A DNA stretch of 62,152 nt from positions 1 through 62,152 of the forward strand of contig JAFRSR010000387.1 in NCBI GenBank assembly GCA_017427485.1, written 5' to 3'. The notes below the pieces were generated by a model. It saw only the letters and a list, made by a program, of their open reading frames with translations, searched no databases and was not told the DNA's origin. This DNA comes from Kiritimatiellia bacterium. GTDB taxonomy: Bacteria > Verrucomicrobiota > Kiritimatiellia > RFP12 > UBA1067. Within the stretch, counting starts at the first letter, position 1. Every line of letters begins with the position of its first letter. Made by a program: the position numbers and the translations under genes. Positions 62,005 through 62,152 of the stretch are shown here, piece after piece.

Positions 62005-62152
62005 CCAAGCCGCCCGCCTCCCCGCAAGAGGCTGTTACTCGGTCAGCGATAGGGGGTGGCCTGCGGCGCTAGCACGGAGGTTGGGAGTGTCCTCGGAGAC
62101 ACGGAGTCCATTTTGGAGTTTTGCTTCGCGCAAACGAATGACTTGGCCTCTC
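62005..62152. other. Right-edge intergenic segment, possible repeat or gene end
   Basis: A perfect hairpin GTGTC-CTCGGA-GACAC (~62087-62102) and CGGAG words are seen. One minus-strand frame is open to the window edge and ends TAA at ~62036 (last residues HPLSLTE), but I cannot recognise it as a protein. More likely part of a dispersed repeat. Confidence 0.3.

Noticed and set aside
62005..62152. C-terminal end of another gene at the right edge
   Set aside because: The frame ending HPLSLTE has no recognisable content and overlaps hairpin and word repeats; too short to support.

Overview
The window looks like a GC-rich chromosome segment from the PVC superphylum, most likely a Kiritimatiellota / gut-type Verrucomicrobiota bacterium. 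This is inferred from gene content: Tat-exported Gfo/Idh/MocA oxidoreductases, DUF4838 and rhamnosidase-like glycosidases, autotransporter-type beta-strand repeat and LamG-like surface proteins, hydrazine-synthase-alpha-like cytochromes, and REP-like palindromes inside genes. All 40 genes I can support lie on the minus strand, so read the window from right to left. No rRNA, tRNA, CRISPR array or intact transposase was seen.

Layout from high to low coordinates. 62.0-59.3 kb: Tat metallophosphoesterase, then a Spy-like protein, ECF sigma and membrane anti-sigma-like operon. 59.3-54.1 kb: secreted glycosidase-like protein, recJ, Tat sugar isomerase-like protein. 54.0-50.2 kb: a DUF3990 toxin-antitoxin-like pair overlapping the start of a diheme hydrazine-synthase-alpha-like protein. 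50.1-46.8 kb: two AAA-ATPase/PD-(D/E)XK paralogues. 46.7-38.2 kb: a large secreted LamG-like protein, a rhamnosidase-like glycosidase and an Orn/Lys/Arg decarboxylase. 38.2-34.1 kb: a cytochrome/beta-helix fusion. 34.0-29.3 kb: prfB, tsaB, an unknown, a Na+/Ca2+ exchanger and a Tat phosphoesterase. 29.2-18.2 kb: outer-membrane barrel, Gfo/Idh/MocA, nitrilase-family enzyme, module-repeat surface proteins, sialate O-acetylesterase, GH20-like Tat protein. 18.1-9.7 kb: an apparently less GC-rich accessory island with a VapBC-like pair, an MmeI-type restriction-methylation enzyme, a wHTH gene and three paralogous secreted unknowns. 9.6-0 kb: a giant LamG/endonuclease-exonuclease-phosphatase protein, an AAA ATPase, DUF4838, Gfo/Idh/MocA and a partial beta-helix protein.

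The genes mostly suit a glycan-degrading lifestyle: esterase, glycosidases, exported oxidoreductases and isomerases, and large surface adhesins. The most unusual signals are: (1) a class of roughly 70-105 bp palindromes built from tandem 7-, 8- or 9-bp words, several of them inserted in frame into the MmeI-type gene; (2) a shared C-terminal tag (G-T-x-hydrophobic-hydrophobic-F/L/I-R/K-stop) on five secreted proteins; (3) recurrent TGG-TATAAT promoters lying exactly 6 nt from the ATG, implying leaderless mRNAs; (4) duplicated promoter/signal-peptide cassettes; (5) a heme-binding HzsA-like to beta-helix fusion. Frameshifts at homopolymers interrupt the methyltransferase and the PIN toxin.
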